This document shows, piece by piece, positions 47,795 to 60,453 of a DNA stretch of 64,000 nt. The translations under genes and the position numbers were made by a program. The notes beneath the pieces are model-generated. The model did not search any database and had not been told where the DNA came from. It saw only the letters and a list, made by a program, of their open reading frames with translations. The DNA comes from Coriolopsis trogii (Eukaryota > Basidiomycota > Agaricomycetes > Polyporales > Polyporaceae), in the NCBI GenBank assembly GCA_020543525.1, contig JAHYIO010000036.1:992001-1056000 (forward strand). The letters are read 5' to 3'. Within the stretch, counting starts at the first letter, position 1; the number at the start of each line of letters is the position of its first letter.

Positions 47795-50700
47795 ATGGAT
47801 GGTGCTGCACATCCTTCAGTCCGCCGTGTTACAGAGTCTGTGCTAAGAGCCTATTATCCGGTCGTTGCTACCTTGCAAACGTATCTCAAAGCCATTCTGG
47901 AAGACGATGGACTATGTCTTGCCCCAGAACGACCGGAAATTTCACGTTTCAGATCCCTCTTGGAGACCACATATGTGGCTTCCAACTCTACATCCGCAAC
48001 ACCGAGACGCTATGCACCAATCCCGCCCATGTGTCACATGCAGGATGTGTGTATCATGCTACTCTTGCTCATCGTGACTCTTCTAATATTACAGCAAACA
48101 GCTCATTGACCGAGCCCAAGAAAAGCTCTTCATCAAGGCAAAGGGAGGAAAACCAACGAACATCATTACCGCTGGTTATCGGAAAGCAAACCAGCAAGAC
48201 ACCAGGGCGAAGTTCGGAGCCACTCGTGTCCCACTTACAAACTATTTCGTGAATACAATAATTACAGCCTTACAAGTACCGGAATGGGAAAGCCTTCTTC
48301 AGAGGTGGGCATTGCTGGCTCCTCCACAGTATTCGCTGACTGACTGTATCTCAGGGTTGGAGAGACCCCGATGTTTCAGTTGCTCACCGAGACATCCGTG
48401 TTTGTCTCACTTCCCAATGGATGTCTGTGTCAAGTAATCGGCGACCCCATTGTGAATTTACAGCCTTCTGTCCCCCCGCTCCGCTGCTCAGGGAAGGAGG
48501 GGGAACTGTGTACCGACAGCCATGTCGTTCTTCGTCAGCGAGGAATCAAACGTCGCTGCATAGCTGGTTACAGCGCAGAACGGCCCCCGAAACGACTGAA
48601 ATCCACACATTCGTTCGAGAGCGAGCGAGCAGCAAGCAACAATACGAACGAGACCGAGAAGTCAGTTCTCCCGTTCTCGAACACTCTCGATAAGCTTGTG
48701 ATTTTTGCGCTGACATCGAGCAGTATAGCACCCGCCGACATTTTGTTCGCCCGTGCGCGCATGTTCTACTCGCGTCCGTCATTCGTCCCACATACAAGCC
48801 AGGTCATCACTGGTTTGCCGCCAAAGCGTAGGTCAATTTATGGATCTGTCTTGGCACCCACTCACGCGCTCCTCAGATATCCTCAATCGCTTCTATCCTG
48901 GACGGCAGCCTGACGCGGAAAGAGGTACATGGAGCGACCCCGATATGCGCGAGCAAATGGCGCTTGCGAGACAGCTGTCCAAATACGTGTTTCCGAGGCA
49001 GTACGGTCTGGACAATCCTTTCAAGACCTCAACATTGAGGCACAGCCCATTCAAGACGCCAGACTACTCAGACAGAGAACTCGAAATCAAGGTACGTTGA
49101 ACCGTGGTACATTCGACAGTGCTGACGGTCGTCAACACACGTGGAATAGAACAAGGGCTCATACAAGACGCCTAAGCGGCTGAAGCATGTACTAGCTACA
49201 TTGGAGAAGCTGATATGGAGACATCACAAATGCAGATACAAGATGCTACTGGATATGGCCTGTCCCTCAAAGGTGCGCTACACACCAGAAATAACGTTGG
49301 CTGCTTCTTCGACCTGAGGGCCACACACAGCTGATACAGCTTGACGCCACGAATACACCACTGGATAGCACTGTGATTCTAGTAAGGGATTATGTTCACT
49401 ATACTATCCATACTCGTGAATTGACCGCACTGCAGGAGTTGATGTCGGAGACTTCGATACAGCTACAGACGCAAGCCTCTCTGGTCGACAGCAGTGTCTC
49501 TCTTGACGCTGCTGGACGACCTATGATCTCACATGATATATCTGAGGCCAGACGACAGACGAAGTGCAAGCCCCGTTTTGCTGAGTTCGCATGCGGCTCC
49601 GACCAGGTCTTCAGATACGCTGCTCTCGTGACGAAGACAATTATCCCGAAGGCTTTCTGGGGAAGCGACATGAACTTTGACGTCGTGATGCAACGTTTGT
49701 GCCATCTTTGCGTTCTGTGCGTTCGTCTCGCCGGAATAGCTGACCACCCTATTCTCCACAGATGTCAAACATATGATCACAGCGCGGCGATACGAAACAT
49801 TCACTGTGCACAACGTTGTGCAGAACTTTTGCATATCGGACTGCGAATGGCTTATGCCTCACTCCGCAAGGTTTCAGACACGGACTAGAGCATCCGTGAC
49901 GGACTCGTTGAAGCGCAGGGAGCTCCTCGAAGATTTCTTGTTTTGGTATTTTGATTCTTTCCTCATTCCGCTCCTCAAGGTCTGTCGAGGCTCTTCTAGT
50001 ACTTCAAGTGCCACACTCACGACCTGTCTCAGAACACCTTCTACATCACAGAGTCGTCCGCATTCCGTAACAGAGTGCTATACTTCCGACACGACGACTG
50101 GAGTACACTATGTGCCCCGCTCGTAGAGAAACTGAGCACAGACACCTTTCAACGTATTGACCAGGTAAAGTTCCGTGTAACGGCCTCATGTCGATGCGCA
50201 TATAATGATTTGGCCTTAGCATGAAGCGCAAGAGATCCTGCGACAGCGGAGGTTAGGCTTTTCGTTCGTCCGCTTGCTGCCAAAGGAGACAGGGGTCCGG
50301 CCGATTGTGAATCTACGCCGTCGCCGTGATAAGGTGCACCTCAACATTCTCATCAAGAGCCCTTTCTTGTCCTCATCTGATATTCTAGGGAACGTACAAG
50401 GCCACACAATCCATCAATCAGATTCTTCAGGCCGCTTTCCAAATTCTTACATTCGAAAAGGTATGTCTCGCCTTCTATGAAGGCACATTTGTCAGTATAT
50501 TGAAGTGCATAGGAGCGTCATATTGAGCGCCTCGGGGCGTCGGTATTTGGTCCGAACGAAATATACAGCAAGCTCAAAGAGTTCAAGACTCGCATGACTG
50601 GAGGGAATCCTTCTCATAAAATGTGGGTACAGCGTTGGAAGATTTCAACTCATCACTGAGTACTCACTAGGCCAAAACTCTACTTCGTGAAAGTTGATGT

Positions 50701-52480
50701 TCAAGCTTGTTTCGACACAATCGAACAGACGAAGCTGCTTGGCATCTTACGGGACTTGCTCACGGAGGTAAAAGATCTCGAATACGCCTTGTAGACAGTC
50801 GTACTCAATGATATGAGATCAGGATGCGTACATGATTCAACGATATGGCACCGTTCAAAAGGCCGGTGACAAGTTCCAGCGCAAGTTTGTGAAGAAGGCG
50901 ATCCCCGAAGGTCTGCTCTGATTGCTCCTGTGGCTGAGGAAAATCGAACTCACATACCCAGATGATCATCCGCATTTTCTCGCCTATGCGACGCAGCTGG
51001 CGGATGTCTTGCGTAACACTATATTTGTCGATCATGTTCGTCCGCCGATTTCTCCAGCACATACCTCTCTCACATTGATGTACAGGTCACATACCCATAC
51101 TCGAGGACGCGAGAGATTATTTCCTTGCTCGAGGAGCACATCACGGAGAATATCGTGAAGATAGGACACGAGTACTACCGACAAATTGTCGGCATCCCTC
51201 AAGGCTCCGTGCTCTCAGCTATCTTGTGCTCTTTCTTCTACGGGGACCTTGAGCGCAAGAAATTCAAGTTCACCGAAGATCCTGACTGTGTCAGTGCCGT
51301 TTCTCATCGTCTCCGCCCTGTTGTATGCTCAGTCTCTACCCAGGTGCTTATGCGATTGATCGACGATTGGCTGCTGGTGACTACTAGCCAGCAGAAAGCA
51401 ACAAACTTCTATGACATGATGCTAGAGGGTGAGCTGACTTCTCTCTCACATACCCAATACTGCCGTGATCTCATCATCTCTCAGGTCATCCTGAATACGG
51501 TTGCTTCATATCCAAGGACAAGAGCTTGATGAACTTCGACCATCCCTCCTTGTCCAACATTGTCGACCCTCGATCACGAGGTGGGTCATGAGATGGACCC
51601 ATATTTCTTGCATGGCCTGACGCGTATATGGACCAGTCTTCCCATGGTGCGGGTATTGTATCAATATGACGGACTTGTCCGTAACGGTCGACTACTCGCG
51701 GTATCACCCTACATGTAAGCTTCCACACTCTGAAGTTGCCTGCAGTATTGATTGGCTTCTCACCAGACTTGCGAGACTCGCTGACAGTCGACTTCGGCCG
51801 TCACCCGGGCGCAACGTTCACGTACAAGATGATGCAGTTCGTCCCTACCTCCCTACACATAGCAAAATCCCTCGCTCACCCTTTCACAGACTAGCGAAGT
51901 CCAAGAGCCACATCATCTACAACGACGCAGAGCTCAACTCCCGGGATGCGATCTTCCTCAACATCTACCAGAACCATCTGCTCCTAGCCATGAAGATGCA
52001 CTACTACCTGCGCGAGTGGGGTCTCGAGGTCGAGAAGAGTCACTCGTTCGTAATCAGTACGTCCTGCAGCACGTCCGCTGCCATCCAGATATCGACGCTT
52101 GGGACTGACACACCTTCAGAAACCATTCGGCAGGCGATCCGCTTCTCGTACGTCGCAATAAGCACCAAAGCGACCCACAGGCTAGCACAGCAGCATAACG
52201 CCCGCATCATCATTCAACAGGCACAAGTGACCTGGTAGGCATTGGAGGACTCCCCTCTTCAAACCACGGTCCGCTGACCGGTCGTTAATTCCCTGCATAA
52301 CCTCCTAGGCTCGGCCTCCACGCCTTCCACACCGTCCTCTCGCGCAAGCCGCAAGCATACCTCCGTCTTCTCAAGGTCCTCGCATTCGAGCTCTCTCTTG
52401 CCAAATATAGACAATTCAAGAAGCAGTTCCGCGGAGTCGTCGCGGAGGGTCTCACAACCCTCACCCTGCTTTGCTTCTGA
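47795..52480 (+). CDS. TERT: Telomerase reverse transcriptase
   Basis: This is the catalytic subunit of telomerase, adding telomere repeats from an RNA template. The start at 47795 gives MDGAAHPSVRRVTESVLRAY. The RNA-binding domain shows KAKGGKPTNIITAGYRKANQ and LLTETSVFVSLPNGCLCQVI. Motif T is FYITESSAFRNRVLYFRHDD. Motifs 1 and 2 are LGFSFVRLLPKETGVRPIVN. Motif A is YFVKVDVQACFDTIEQTKLL, motif B' is GIPQGSVLSAILCSFFYGDL and motif C is VLMRLIDDWLLVTT with the catalytic Asp pair. The C-terminal extension runs through ATHRLAQQHNARIIIQQAQV and, after removal of an intron, WLGLHAFHTVLSRKPQAYLR, stopping at 52480. Many short introns interrupt the gene; not all were resolved. The residue after the Asp pair is Trp, where Phe is usual. 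Confidence 0.93.
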
Positions 52481-53104
52481 CACTAGGACGCTTCCGGGAT
52501 ACTACCAGTGGATCTCTTCGGCGCGGGCTAGTACGAAGGAATGTGGCAGCTTTGGTGACTCAACCAAGACGGAAGCAATTGACAAAAGTGATTCATATGA
52601 TGGCGATATGCATCGGAGTAGGAGAGGTTTCACTGGCAGTGGCAGATTCATGCGGCGCGGCAACATGTACACAAGGATACTTTTGTCTTGAGTTCCCAGT
52701 ATATCGCGTTGCAGACGCTTTCGTCATTGTGAAGCTGGACACTGTATGGCGTGCTCGCGAAATCGCGTCGTGATTGGGTATTCTTTAATTTCCTTGGAGG
52801 AGCGCATTAGGCATTTTCGTGCAACAATTCTTCTTGGATTACTTGGCTTAGGCAGTAGACGAGTTTGGAAGGGGGAGCCTCGACAAATTTAAATGTCGTT
52901 GATACCGTTCGCATCTTATAAATTCCTTGCGCGTTTGGCAGGACGGTGGAGAGTCAGGCGGCGCGGTAGAGTTCACGGGGCATGCCGGCGAAGACGGTTT
53001 ATAGTCAGGAGTGATGATGCTCGGCTTTGGGATCCAGACTCTTACCCCGTATCCATCCATACACACCACTACCACAAAACACGACCAACGATTTTGCTAC
53101 GACA
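52481..53104. other. Intergenic region between TERT and the NAD(P)-binding protein gene
   Basis: About 620 bp on the plus strand side of two co-oriented genes. Small open frames only; no RNA gene or repeat was recognised. In particular I could not identify a telomerase RNA here. Confidence 0.5.
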
Positions 53105-54146
53105 ATGTCACAGCACGTCCTCCTCATCGGCGGCCATGGCAAGATCGCGCTGCTCATGACGCCGCTGCTGCTCGCGCGCTCGTACACTGTGACGTCAGTC
53201 ATCCGCGACCCGGCGCAGTCTGCGGGCATGACCAGGCTGGGCGAGGGTCAGCCAGGCAAGCTGAACGTGCTGGTAAGCAGCGTCGAGGATGTCAAGGGCG
53301 AGGAGGATGCGCGCAAGATTCTGGATCAGGTGAAGCCGACGTGGGTGATTTGGAGTGCGGGTGAGTGGTGACTCTTTTGTCTCCTCGTGACGAGGATCGC
53401 CAGTCCCAAGGATTCAAAGGTCGACGCAGTCTCTGCCGACGCGGTGTGCTTGCATTTGCGGGGCCGTCGACGACGGTTCTCGATAGGCTTTGGATATCCG
53501 GCTATGCGGTTCGAGCTACCGCATCGCGTCTCACGCGGCCACCCAACAAGATGTAACGAAGCTTGAGCGAATTCGCAGTTGGACTGACGAACAAACCACA
53601 GGCGCCGGTGGCAAGGGCGGACCCGAGCGCACCTACGCCGTCGACCGCGACGCGGCCAAGGCCTTCATCAAGGCGTCCACCTCGGCGCCGGGCGTGTCGG
53701 CCTTCCTGATGGTCTCTTACCTAGCTTCACGCGAACGAAAGCCTGCGTGGTGGAGCGACGCCGAGTGGGCCAATGCGACCAAGGTCAACACCGAGATCCT
53801 CCCCGACTACGCCAAGGCCAAAATCGCTGCCGACCAGTATCTGACGGCCATGACGAGGAAGCGCGGCGGGGACTTTAGGGGTATCTGCCTGCGGCCCGGC
53901 ACGCTGTCGGACGAGCGCGCTGGCGGCGTCGAGTTGGGGAAGACGGAGGGGAGTGGGGGCAAGGTGAGCAGGGAGGCTGTGGCCCAGGTGGCGGTTGCAG
54001 TGCTGGAGAGCGCGTACAAGGGGGGCTGGTTGGACTTGTTGGATGGAAAGGAGGATATTGCAAAGGCGGCGGAGAGGGTGGCGAGGGAGGGAGTGGATGC
54101 GTTTGAGGGTGAAGATGCTGAGCGGATTTATGCGTTGGCGGACTGA
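53105..54146 (+). CDS. NAD(P)-binding protein of the NmrA/atypical SDR type
   Basis: Substrate unknown. The start at 53105 gives MSQHVLLIGGHGKIALLMTP, a Rossmann fold with the GGHGKI dinucleotide motif, followed by YTVTSVIRDPAQSAGM. One long intron (53361-53601, 241 nt) joins WVIWSAG to AGGKGGPERTYAVDRDAAKA. The second half has FLMVSYLASRERKPAW, AKIAADQYLTAM (Tyr and Lys near where atypical SDRs place them) and GICLRPGTLSDERAGG. The length of about 265 residues is normal for single-domain NAD(P)H-dependent epimerase-like proteins such as YwnB. This intron is far longer than most in the window. The C-terminus EDAERIYALAD is acidic. High GC and clean codon use suggest a well-expressed gene. Confidence 0.84.
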
Positions 54147-54869
54147 GGACTGATCAGTCCATCCGCAGTGGATCAGGGTGTACATGTACGATAGTAAAAC
54201 GTTGAGACATATGACTCAGAGACGTTGCATTGGCATGCCACGGCGAACAGGTGAGAGCCAGGTCGCGCTCGACCGAATGGAAACCCGACATGCAGTCGCC
54301 GTAGTGGGATCCTCAAGGTCGCGCGAGATTCGATAAACAACACGATTAGTCCAGGGCGTGCATACATGAGATATACCACTGATACATATCCTGTGGGGGG
54401 GAGAGAGGGACGAGGCGCGAGTCTAACAAAAGGAGGCGGGGACTGAGCGAGAAAAACCGGAGCGGATATGATATAATAATCGACGAGAGAGAGAGGGAGA
54501 CACGATGAGAGAACAAAATGGACAGTGGAACGCAGGATGGGAACGTCTCGTACAGCCTGAGTTTGCGCTGCGCCGACTTCTGGACAACAGGAGCGAAAGA
54601 GGTATAAGAAAGGGGAAACAGCGCGCACAGGCCGAGTGAGTGATACTGCAACGCCTCCCGGGAGAGGGAGAGAGGCCGGACGGTGAAACAAGAACAGAGA
54701 TGGTATGTACGTTGAGGGGGGAATAAGGAGCGACGTCAAAAGATCGTGTAGATAGTAGTCGGAGGTAGCACCGGGAGAGGACCAAAGGAGCGTGGGCGTT
54801 ATTCATGGGCAGAGCGTCAACGAGAAGAGAGAGAATTGAAGAAGGTTGTACAGTGCAGACTAACATCGT
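54147..54869. other. Convergent intergenic region rich in GA/CT tracts
   Basis: About 720 bp between the 3' ends of the SDR gene and the Ras-GAP gene. It contains purine-rich runs such as GAGAGAGAGAGGGAGA near 54485. Open frames on the minus strand are low-complexity Ser/Leu/Arg strings and look like chance. Confidence 0.5.
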
Positions 54870-57554
54870 TCATCGTTTCGTGAAGATCTTGTTGAGGAGA
54901 CCAAGCACCTTGGGTACGTTGAGTTGTACATACTCAAGATCCAGTAGGTGCTTGTTGTCTTTTTGCTGTTGGAGTCAAGGTTTGGTCAGTAATCAAGGAG
55001 TGTAGCGCACTAGATGAATGAACCAACCTTCTCAAGGAGATCATCGATGTTGAGGTCCATCTCCAAGATCGCCTTCTCCCGACCCTTGTAGTGCAGCGCG
55101 ATAATGAACGTGCCAGGTGTTGGTGAAGTGAAGTTGAAGTAGATGTTCGGCCGCCTGTTGTCGGGCACGTTGCTCTCGACAATGATGCCCTCCTTCTCCA
55201 GCTGCGCATGCGTGAAGCGATACGGACCATGTACGACCGGTTTGGCAGGCTTCTTCTCCTTCCCACCAACGGTGACGACGCCGACACCCGTCGACTGACC
55301 CTTCTCCTTGGACGCCGTGAGACGGACGTTCTGCAGGTAAGCCTTGTACTGCTCGAGCTGACTCCGGAGGTAGTTGTTGTGATCGCAGATCGTCTTGTAG
55401 ACCGCTTCCAGGCTCTTCGTCTCCAAGAGGACCTTCTCCCGAAGGTTGCCGAGGTGGACGAGCTCGGCCGAGACCTCGTCCTGCATGAGCTTGTAGCCAT
55501 CCGCACGATCCACAATCTTCTGCTCCTCGAGCTCGCGCAACATCTCCTTAACCTTGATGCCCTTCCGCACAAGCGTCGCATCCTTGGTTGTTGCCGCTCG
55601 CTCTGCAATCGCCGCCAAATTGTACGGCCGTTTCTCGGCGAGCCCAGGAATGGACCGAATGAGCTGCACGAATATGGACTTCGCCTCCATATACAGCATG
55701 TCGCTCGGCGATACCGAGTCCATGAGGATGTCCTGCACAGGTGTCTCCCAGCGACTGTACAAAGGAAGTTCGATAGTGCGGTTCTCCTTTCGAGGCACTT
55801 GTGGTGGTGCGGCACCAAGCTCGTCGGTTAGGATGCGTAGGTGTTGTTTGTCGTTGGGTGACTGGATTCAGGTCAATCAACCGCCGAAGCGACAAAAGAG
55901 ACGACATACTAGAACTTCGATGTGTTGAAGGATAAGGGAGTGGGTGTTGTACAATTCGTTGAGTGTGATACTGATAACAAGATCCTTCTTCGACAAGGCC
56001 ATATATTGATCCATCTGACAGCACGTTGAGTGAGTGTATGCGCAACATTATCACACATACATACCTCTAGTGTGTCGTAAAAGTCGCCCACTTCACATAG
56101 GTTGTTCAAGAACTGATTGATTCGCGCCTTGTTGTTCTCCACGAAGGGATTCAGCGTGATCATGTAAGCCTCCTTCGCATACGAAGGCTTGTTCGCAAGG
56201 TTCTGCAACATCTTCGCGATCTATGGACACATCAGGGAGACACGACAAGGCAGCAGGCTATGCAGACACGTACCAAGGTCAATGTCCGCCTAGGGTGCTT
56301 CGCCGGGACGCCCTCCACCAACATGTACGCTTGTGGTGTCACAATGGCCGGGTTGATGAAGCGGAGGAAGAAGAAACCGCCAATGAGCGAACAGATGGCA
56401 TAGTCTGTCGCGTCAGGATACTTTCGCTGAACGAAGGGTTCGGGTAATCAGCCCGAGCTATACTGGGAGAGTGGACGGATACACACCCTAGTAAGACTCC
56501 TGATCTGTTTGCAAATCCACCGAATACCGTACGGAACACTCTCCAAACTCTCCATAATGGTGAGCAAGAAGCTGTTCGCAATCTCCATGAGCATGGTCAG
56601 TCGAGGAGCGATGATGGCCTGCACGTCGGCATTCGCGGACGCGACTTCGGGAGCAACCCCTCGCGGAAGGTTCGCAGGAAGACTCCCAGTCTCCTCTTCG
56701 ATCTGTTGTATCATCTGTTCATAGACCTTGACCGGATTGATCTCGAGGTTCAGGTCTTTGTGCTCGATAAGACTGTTGATACGCTCGGCCAGTACACTCT
56801 TGAGGTAGCTCTGACCCGGACCGCGACGAGTATAGGTAGTCATCATCCGGGAGACCGGAGTGTTTGCACGGAGAAGAGAGCCGAACTCAGTCGCGGTCTC
56901 GAACTGGGACGAGAGCACCGACTGGAACATGGTCAGCAAGAGATGTTCTTCTCGTGACTCGTACTGGTTTCCGTAGAGTGTGAACATGACGGTTTGGAGG
57001 AGGGTATCAATCTCTGTCAAGGATACGAGTCGACATAGGTTTGCGATGTGCCTCGGCTCGGATTGGAGGAGGAAGAAAAGGTTAGAATATTGCTGGAGCT
57101 TGCGATCGTCTGGATAGTGACCCTCCGTCGCGTCAACTTCCTCGAGATGCTTCTCTACCTCGTTTTGCTGCAAAGCGTTTAGCAGAGTGGCATGGAATGG
57201 AGCGAAAGGAACGCACCTCATCGAGAGCCATACGGTTCTGGATAAGCAGGCCAATACGGGAGTCGAGGAAGCGGACATCCCTCTCGAGAACAAAGTTGCG
57301 TTTAGACTGAGCGGATATGCGCGACTTGAGCTCCCTAAGACGCTTTTGGGCTGCAGACAAAGTTGTAGGCAGTATTTGCTACAGTGCAAGGATCACGTAC
57401 CGCGACCCAGCTCATCCTCAACTTCAACGTCCTGCTCGGCCGCCATAGAGAAGAGGGCGGTTACGCTGTAGCGGTTGGTGTTCCTGTTGGTAAGGCGTCG
57501 GGTAGACATGCCTCCCGGGGACTGCGGGGACGTCGGATAGTCAGAGTAAGACAT
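54870..57554 (-). CDS. gap1: Ras GTPase-activating protein with RasGAP_C domain (S. pombe gap1/sar1-like)
   Basis: This is a negative regulator that stimulates GTP hydrolysis by Ras, related to the C-terminal half of IQGAPs. The start at 57554 gives [21 protein letters not shown] coiled coil follows ([20 protein letters not shown]). The GAP domain contains [35 protein letters not shown] (arginine-finger region) and [20 protein letters not shown], the FLR-NPA signature. After it come [20 protein letters not shown] and, near the C-terminus, the RasGAP_C domain: [30 protein letters not shown] and [20 protein letters not shown]. The last exon, [20 protein letters not shown], is read after removal of an intron and ends at 54870. 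Seven or more introns. The two-domain order supports a gap1-type GAP rather than a full IQGAP, which would carry a calponin domain and IQ motifs. Confidence 0.9.
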
Positions 57555-58597
57555 GATGGCGGTATATGGCGGGACTGGTGAGGATCGTCGTTGGGATTGG
57601 ACAAGTTGCGAGGAAGCGAGCGTCACAGGAAAGCGCGGATAGATATGAAAGGGCAGGTATCGCCTGTGACCCGCTCAGAGCGACGAGAGGGGAAGAATGA
57701 CGGTTTGTGTGGAGGAACGGGAGGCGGGGACGGGGAGTGGGAGGAGGAGGGAAGGAAGGAGATGGAAAGAGCCAAGTAACAAGCCCTACAAGCGTTTGTT
57801 ACCATCTCCCAGCGCTTCCCTCTCCTCTCACCTCCCGCCTCTGCCACCGCTATGCAGCCATCTCATGGCCCGTGGCCGGTGCAGGTCGTCCCATCGTTCC
57901 CAATCTTTGCATGACTCGCCCACCCGTTGCGACGGCTTCCCTATCATTTGCTCTGCACAGCGGTGTGTCCAACTATATCCATACAACATGTCTCTCGGAG
58001 ACACCGCATTCACTCAACATTCAACGCCGCCGCCGTAGTCTCCCAAATACTGCGGACAGCCGCGAAGTCGTCTCACTGTCAGCGCAGATCTGGGCCAGCA
58101 CCATCCCTTAGCTTCCTTCCACAGCCCGGCTTGGCTGGCTGCTGTCCACGCTCTCTCGAACGAACGAAGATGATACCATCCGATGATGATTGGTGTTGGG
58201 GACTATGGCAGATTTCTGTGCTCTCGTAGCTTCTCAGCAAGTTCTCAGCTCCGAATTCATCAAGACCATACACATAACAAGAAGCTCTCTCAGAAGCCCC
58301 CCGGTTGTTCCCATGCGTTACTATGCCACATCGTCTGCTGCTGTAAACAAGTATGTATTAGATCGGTCAGAGGCTTCCGATCGATCAACATTCCCCGACG
58401 CCTGGCCTCCTCTCTCGCGCTGTGCATCTCTCTGCAATGTTTTTGTTTTGACAGAGCCGTCTTCAAGTCACAACCTTGGCGCCTACGATGCTTCACCACC
58501 CTCCGCAGTACAGTGTTTGAATTGATGAAAGGGCCCCTAGATCTAGTGTAACGTTCCACCTTCACTCCCTCGTCTGAGCTTACTTCCCGTTCTGAGC
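57555..58597. other. Intergenic region of about 1 kb
   Basis: Promoter side of the Ras-GAP gene at the low end and 3' side of the aminotransferase gene at the high end. Overlapping open frames in several phases have no recognisable content. No gene is called. Confidence 0.5.
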
Positions 58598-58608
58598 TTA
58601 CTTCCCGT
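58573..58608 (-). repeat. Tandem 18-bp duplication at the aminotransferase stop codon
   Basis: The sequence TCTGAGCTTACTTCCCGT occurs twice in direct tandem. On the minus strand the upstream copy supplies the final Gly-Lys codons and TAA stop. The second lies just after the stop and repeats the same codons. Confidence 0.9.
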
Positions 58609-60453
58609 AATCACTCTCACCGCGAACCTCCAGCAGCACCTCCCGCAGCCGACGGAGCGCCTCCTCGACCTGATCCTCTGGCAACAAACTGAATGACGCA
58701 CGGACATACGTCGTCTTCCGCCCGCTGGGCAAGAAGATCGTACCCGGCAACGCAAGTACTCCATTGTCCAACGCCTTCGTTCTGATAATGGCCTCCGAGT
58801 CTCCTTCATCCCCGCTTCCAGGGGCCTCCAGCTGGAGCTTCAGCTTGAACCTGCACAAGTGCCACGCAAGCCGATTCAGAACCCCGAAACCACCGGGGAA
58901 TACAAGCGACCGGGACTCACCAGAAGAACATCCCAGCCTCGGGAGTATTCCACTCGGCGAGCCCCGCGAGATACTTGTGCATCAGACCCTCGAATACATC
59001 CCGCTTCTTACGGTAGAACTCGGCCACGCGATCGACATGCGCTCTCAGCTTCTCATAGCCCCAGAACTTGAGCAAGCGCAGCGATAGGACTTGTGTGAAC
59101 GTCGGGGGCTGAAGGTTCGAGTTCATCGTCTTCGCCGCAGCTGATTAGATCGAGTGTGGATACTCAGATTCACATATACGCACATGCAGGACGATAATGT
59201 CGATGATATATTGTGGGGCTGATATGTAACCAATGCGCATGCCCGAGGAAAGCACCTTGGAAAGACTGTCGAAGCGGATCACACGGCCTACTTCTGGCTG
59301 GTCCCGCTCGAGTGCAAAGTAGGAAGGTGGACGAGGCGCGTCGCCGAAGTAGAGATAGTAGTAAGGATCGTCTGTCGTCTATGTTCAGCGAACACACATC
59401 TCATGCTAAACGTGTAGGAACATACCTTCCAATATGAGGAAATTATGCTTGCGGGCAAGCTCAAGAATATCGAGCCGCCGCTCCAGTGTGGATGTTACCC
59501 CTGTAGGATTGCAACCATACTAGTGGGTAGGACCGTCTCAGCCTCTCGATACTGGATAGACATGACTATCAAAGACCTACCGGTACGGTGTACAAGACCT
59601 TAGGCTTTGGTTTGTTCTCCGGCCAGTTATTTAGCATTTCCCGCAGCCCTTGCGAGTCAATACCGTTTTGATCGGTACCGACCTCTGTAGGGCTTCAACA
59701 GTCAGTTCCTCGGCTACACCCCCAGGCTGATGGAACGACCTTTCATCTCACATCCCACAGCATGGAACATCGGGATGACACCCCTACAACGGGTCAGATG
59801 GATACATAGCCTCGATATCAACATGAAGACCTACGCGTAAACGGGTGCTTCAATGAGCGCCACGTCTCCCGCACCGAGTAGAGCACAGATAGTCTGTCAA
59901 CATTCAGTGCACTTTCGAGAGCCAACAGGAGCCGATACAATACCTTGTAAATCACGTCCGAAGAACCGGCCCCAAAGGCGAGATCCCACCCCTCGCCTCG
60001 CTTGCGTCCGTGGCTGAACTCCTGCAAGCCGACGAGCCAGTCCAGGAGTTCCGGGATGCCCTGGCTGGCGCCATACTGCAGACTTTTCGCGAGCTCCGCC
60101 TCGCTGAGCGATACAGGGACTTCCTCGTTCGTCACTGGGTCCCGAACCGTGAATTGCATGGACGTGATCGGGAACGTGTCCGTATTGGGTTTGCCTGCGA
60201 GGAGAGAGATCACGCCGGGACGGTCCTCTAGTGGGAGGAGTGCACGGACTGGATGCACAGTCATCAAGAGTAAGCTTTGAGTAACAGGGTTCAGAAGCCG
60301 GGGATATAGATACTGACTCGGGTCCTCGATGCGACGCTTTGCCAATTCAGACATGAACGGCTCATAGAAAGATCTTGGAAGTATTCGGTCGGGTAGGGGC
60401 TTTCCGACATCTGTGGATTGTAACACGTCTGAAGCGTTAGTGTCGTTGGGCAT
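58598..60453 (-). CDS. ARO8: PLP aminotransferase, Aro8/kynurenine aminotransferase type
   Basis: This fold-type I aminotransferase acts on aromatic amino acids or 2-aminoadipate/kynurenine. The start chosen is ATG 60453 (MPNDTNASDVLQSTDVGKPL), since the longer open frame begins only on a TTG. Segments include VISLLAGKPNTDTFPITSMQ, SLQYGASQGIPELLDWLVGL, FGAGSSDVIYK, EDDPYYYLYFG, IRFDSLSKVLSSGMRIGYIS with the PLP lysine, and PEAGMFFWFKLKL. The C-terminus has TTYVRASFSLLPEDQVEEAL with the substrate-carboxylate Arg. The stop is at 58598. At least seven introns. A minus-strand TATATAAG lies at 60551-60558, about 100 bp before the start. Substrate choice among the Aro8 group is not settled. Confidence 0.9.

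Noticed and set aside
52481..53104. Possible telomerase RNA gene downstream of TERT
   Set aside because: No template-like telomere repeat or conserved structure could be recognised, and TERT and its RNA are not normally adjacent.
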